Assembly: GCF_032714475.1 (NCBI RefSeq)
Contig: NZ_JAWDKD010000007.1
Span: forward strand, 42,228-106,227
From: Methanolapillus africanus
Lineage (GTDB): Archaea; Halobacteriota; Methanosarcinia; Methanosarcinales; Methanosarcinaceae
Direction of reading: 5' to 3'
Length of the DNA stretch: 64,000 nt
In this document: one piece after another, positions 62,740-64,000 of the stretch
Numbering within the stretch: position 1 is the first letter of the stretch
Layout: every line of letters starts with the position of its first letter
The notes under the pieces: model-generated
Database searches by the model: none
What the model saw: the letters and a program-made list of their open reading frames with translations, nothing else
What the model was told of the DNA's origin: nothing
Position numbers and translations under genes: made by a program

Positions 62740-62772
62740 AAGGAAAAAAGAATTCAGGCAAAAATGCCTGAA
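62740..62772 (-). terminator. Hairpin terminator of the DUF1266 gene
   Basis: TTCAGGCA and TGCCTGAA form a perfect 8-bp stem with a 4-nt loop; on the minus strand TTCTTTTTTCC follows. Confidence 0.7.
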
Positions 62773-62792
62773 TAAATTGACAAAATAAATTT

Positions 62793-63716
62793 TTACAAAT
62801 CCGAAATCGGATAGTTTTCCATCAGATCCCGGCTTTCTGTGAGCAAATCATAAACGATGGCAAAAGGCTCTTCGTCGACGCCCATCGCAAATCCGCGGCC
62901 GATGAGAAGGGAAATGAAATACTCTTCCCAGCTGGCGAATTGTTCTTTGGCAAGCGCTGAGGCTTTTTTCAGATAATCCCAGGCTTCATCTTCGCTGATG
63001 AAATCGACGTGCGCAAAGATTCTTGCCAAATAGCCGATCCGGTCGATGTCCCAGGCGCCGACGGAATCGCAGGCTTCCACGAGCTTTTCCGGCAATTCGA
63101 GAATTTCGATTAAGCCTTCAACGGTCGTTTCATAATTTTCGATGTCTTCTTCATCAAGGCCGCATTCTTTTCCGATTTTGTAAGACAAAAAGTCTTCCTG
63201 GTAAACTGCAGCATGGCCTTCCGCCATCAGCCAGTTCATGGTTTCAATGGCGTCGTTGGGCGTGTTGATGTCCCACGCTTCCGAAAGTTCAATCAGATAG
63301 TCTTCCGGTTCGCCGGTGAGCGCCAGCGTTTCGTACGGTTCGCCGTTGGTGCCGATTAAAACGGCGCCGACCATGAGATATTTGGCCAATTCCGGGGCGA
63401 CGGCGTGTTCCGCTAAGAATTGTTCGACTTCTTCATCCGACATGACATCGCCGTACATCAAATTTTCGTAAGCGTCTTCCAGCGCTTCCAAATCGGCCAA
63501 ATTGAAATTTTGACCCATAGCCGCCTGCATTTGTTCTTGAATTTGCTTTTGGATTTCAGCCACCATTTTTTGGTATTCCGGCGACATCTCATCAAATCCT
63601 TCGCCGTCAATTTCGAAATCGATTTCCATTTCTTCGTCAATTTCGACGATGAGTTCGTCGTCCGTTTCATTTGCGTCCGGCTTGCAGCCGCATGTTTTCT
63701 TTTGATTTTCAGTCAT
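62793..63716 (-). CDS. DUF1266 domain protein with acidic N-terminus
   Basis: A 307-residue protein. Residues 7-13 hold a CGCKP cysteine pair, followed by a very acidic stretch (15-50) and a Gln-rich helix (50-70). The C-terminal half matches DUF1266: WDINTPNDAIETMNWLMAEGHAA near 149-171, CDSVGAWDIDRIGYLARIF near 216-234, and EQFASWEEYFISLLIGRGFAMG near 256-277. Function unknown; in bacteria DUF1266 proteins often occur near secreted effector loci. Monocistronic with a hairpin terminator. Confidence 0.85.
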   Translation of the reverse strand: MTENQKKTCGCKPDANETDDELIVEIDEEMEIDFEIDGEGFDEMSPEYQKMVAEIQKQIQEQMQAAMGQNFNLADLEALEDAYENLMYGDVMSDEEVEQFLAEHAVAPELAKYLMVGAVLIGTNGEPYETLALTGEPEDYLIELSEAWDINTPNDAIETMNWLMAEGHAAVYQEDFLSYKIGKECGLDEEDIENYETTVEGLIEILELPEKLVEACDSVGAWDIDRIGYLARIFAHVDFISEDEAWDYLKKASALAKEQFASWEEYFISLLIGRGFAMGVDEEPFAIVYDLLTESRDLMENYPISDL

Positions 63717-63877
63717 TTGTCCTCACTCCTCTATAAAATATTTTTTAAATTTTATAATAATATGTTTTATTTTATTAATATTTTCCGACAATCTGAATTA
63801 AAGTTAGGGTGAAAGTAGAAGATAAAACTACTGAAAATAAATCGAAACAAAATGAATAAAAAGGCAAAAAATAAAAG

Positions 63878-63897
63878 GGTCACGATAAGAACAACCA
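63878..63897 (+). repeat. Possible terminal inverted repeat of an IS element
   Basis: GGGTCACGATAAGAACAACC lies 20 bp before the transposase start, where an IS1595-type left end would be. The right end is outside the window, so this is not confirmed. Confidence 0.4.
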
Positions 63898-63917
63898 AAT
63901 AAAATGGTGTTCAAATC

Positions 63918-64000
63918 ATGATCATGCAGATGAAAAACAAATACATTTACCGTTCTAAAATTTCTGAATCCAAATTTCGGCAAATTGTGAAGCTTTTTGC
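63918..64000 (+). mobile_element. 5' end of an IS1595-family transposase gene, truncated by the window
   Basis: Only 27 codons are visible, from ATG 63918 (further ATGs at 63924 and 63930) to the edge. The text YIYRSKISESKFRQIVKLF matches the conserved N-terminus of IS1595/ISXO2-type transposases (typically 'RSKISEAKFREI'). These enzymes cut and paste the element using a DDE-type nuclease. The rest lies outside, so integrity cannot be judged. Confidence 0.7.

Overview
The window comes from a methylotrophic methanogenic archaeon of the Methanosarcinaceae. The evidence is the pyrrolysine genes (tRNA-Pyl with CUA anticodon, pylS, pylB, pylC, pylD), methanol-type methylcobamide:CoM methyltransferase (mtaA), F420 and methanopterin biosynthesis genes (cofE, mptG), archaeal DnaG primase, a four-OB-fold RPA, and Nop5/fibrillarin. 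Coding DNA is moderate in GC and gene gaps are extremely AT-rich. Together with several bacterial-type accessory genes this suggests a host-associated relative such as Methanimicrococcus; the genus is an inference.

Layout. 1-8.6 kb (minus strand): a 2477-residue secreted SpvB/FG-GAP/RHS protein followed by two small membrane-protein genes, arranged like a polymorphic toxin and its immunity genes. 9-18 kb: a radical SAM enzyme, dnaG, kptA, RPA and two CBS-domain regulators. 18-26 kb: dUTPase, DinD, a pilin, an XPD-like helicase, an AIM24 protein and the GerW/DUF2953 pair. 26-32 kb: a tight operon mptG-nop5-fibrillarin-MBL hydrolase-YgiQ radical SAM. 32-37 kb: PAS protein, pylC, pylD, cofE. 37-46 kb: accessory region with a STAS-like/PIN pair, mutL, a PUA protein, a HEPN pair and a leucine-rich-repeat surface protein broken by one in-frame stop. 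46-54 kb: TraB-like, gamma carbonic anhydrase, PGF-CTERM surface protein, acetyltransferase, a degenerate SelB/EF-Tu paralogue, a DUF2892 protein and a prenyltransferase-fold protein. 54.5-57.2 kb: pylT-pylS-pylB. 57-64 kb: YhcG-type nuclease carrying and flanked by a palindrome, flavin-type oxidase, mtaA, a CofE-like paralogue, DUF1266 protein and the start of an IS1595-like element.

The genes support a methyl-reducing lifestyle: MtaA moves methyl groups to coenzyme M, and the Pyl genes let amber codons be read in methylamine methyltransferases, which lie outside this window. The Pyl genes are split into two clusters 19 kb apart, and the only amber stop I found among the genes here ends pylC itself.

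The strongest undescribed signals are: (1) an 11-copy GC-rich intergenic repeat with core CGCGCGTTAT, mostly between convergent genes; (2) the three-copy palindrome around and inside the YhcG-type nuclease gene; (3) the archaeal RHS toxin-like locus; (4) two small toxin-antitoxin-like pairs. Bacterial-style hairpin-plus-U terminators are also unusually frequent for an archaeon.
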